Positions 63,996 to 64,000 of a stretch of 64,000 nt of DNA are shown in pieces. The notes below the pieces were generated by a model. It saw nothing but the letters and a program-made list of their open reading frames with translations, was not told where the DNA came from and made no database searches. A program made the translations under genes and the position numbers. The stretch's first letter is position 1. Each line of letters opens with the position of its first letter. Source of the stretch: JBJXHG01 sp046160865 (GTDB lineage Bacteria; Planctomycetota; UBA1135; GCA-002686595); assembly GCA_046160865.1 (NCBI GenBank), contig JBJXHG010000125.1, positions 1 through 64,000 on the forward strand, given 5' to 3'.

Positions 63996-64000
63996 AGAAA

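Overview
This 64 kb window is GC-rich chromosomal DNA, about two thirds G+C with densely packed genes. It looks like a Planctomycetota-type bacterium. The clearest hints are the secreted protein at 419-1615, whose cysteine-rich C-terminal domain (CPCGN and YCTPS motifs) I associate with planctomycete secreted proteins, a DUF4388/PQQ-like mosaic protein, CarboxypepD_reg and HEAT-type envelope proteins, and a PurS-PurS-PurL fusion. The taxonomic call is an inference; there is no rRNA gene in the window.

Layout. 1-2.9 kb: a secreted protein and a SAM methyltransferase embedded in copies of a long palindromic repeat. 3-8.2 kb (minus): dinG-like helicase, prmA, glycosyltransferase, translationally coupled. 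8.3-14.5 kb (plus): Rieske protein, topA, leucine dehydrogenase, YihY membrane protein. 14.6-22.2 kb (minus): M28 peptidase, CarboxypepD_reg protein and lipoprotein in one coupled operon, then a 1046-aa DUF4388 protein. 22.4-24.5 kb (minus): zinc-ribbon membrane protein, MoeB/ThiF, MobA-like transferase. 25-36 kb: tRNA-His, HDOD protein, citrate synthase, an aminotransferase/glycosyltransferase operon, CorA and a pseudouridine synthase, GNAT and HEAT proteins. 36.4-44.2 kb: tRNA-Arg, tRNA-Pro, purD, a Fur-family regulator, purQ, purSSL, accA. 44.4-47 kb: ECF sigma, anti-sigma and PDZ protein. 47.3-50.5 kb (minus): TPR lipoprotein, NFACT protein, ndk. 50.9-58.6 kb: a complete ATP synthase operon (atpZ, atpI, atpB-E-F-H-A-G-D-C). 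59-61.5 kb: aspS and infC. 61.8-64 kb: oxyR divergent from a peroxiredoxin/AhpD pair.

The most unusual content is a family of about 180-bp near-perfect palindromes (seven copies, 'element A') with ends reading CTAGCCCGCATTTCTCACCACG. Their arms carry compensatory base changes, so a hairpin or cruciform is being conserved. In four copies the left end abuts or supplies the stop codon of the neighbouring gene. Two copies bracket a methyltransferase gene, lying 5 bp before its start and supplying its stop. A second palindrome ('element B') sits against the right end of element A twice. No transposase lies in the window.

Other points of note are two genes that appear to use CTG start codons, a DinG helicase with a decayed exonuclease domain, an 80-bp tandem duplication across a convergent gene junction, TACACT-type -10 boxes only 6-8 nt before start codons (leaderless transcripts), and perfect stop-codon hairpins around the atp, infC and oxyR genes.
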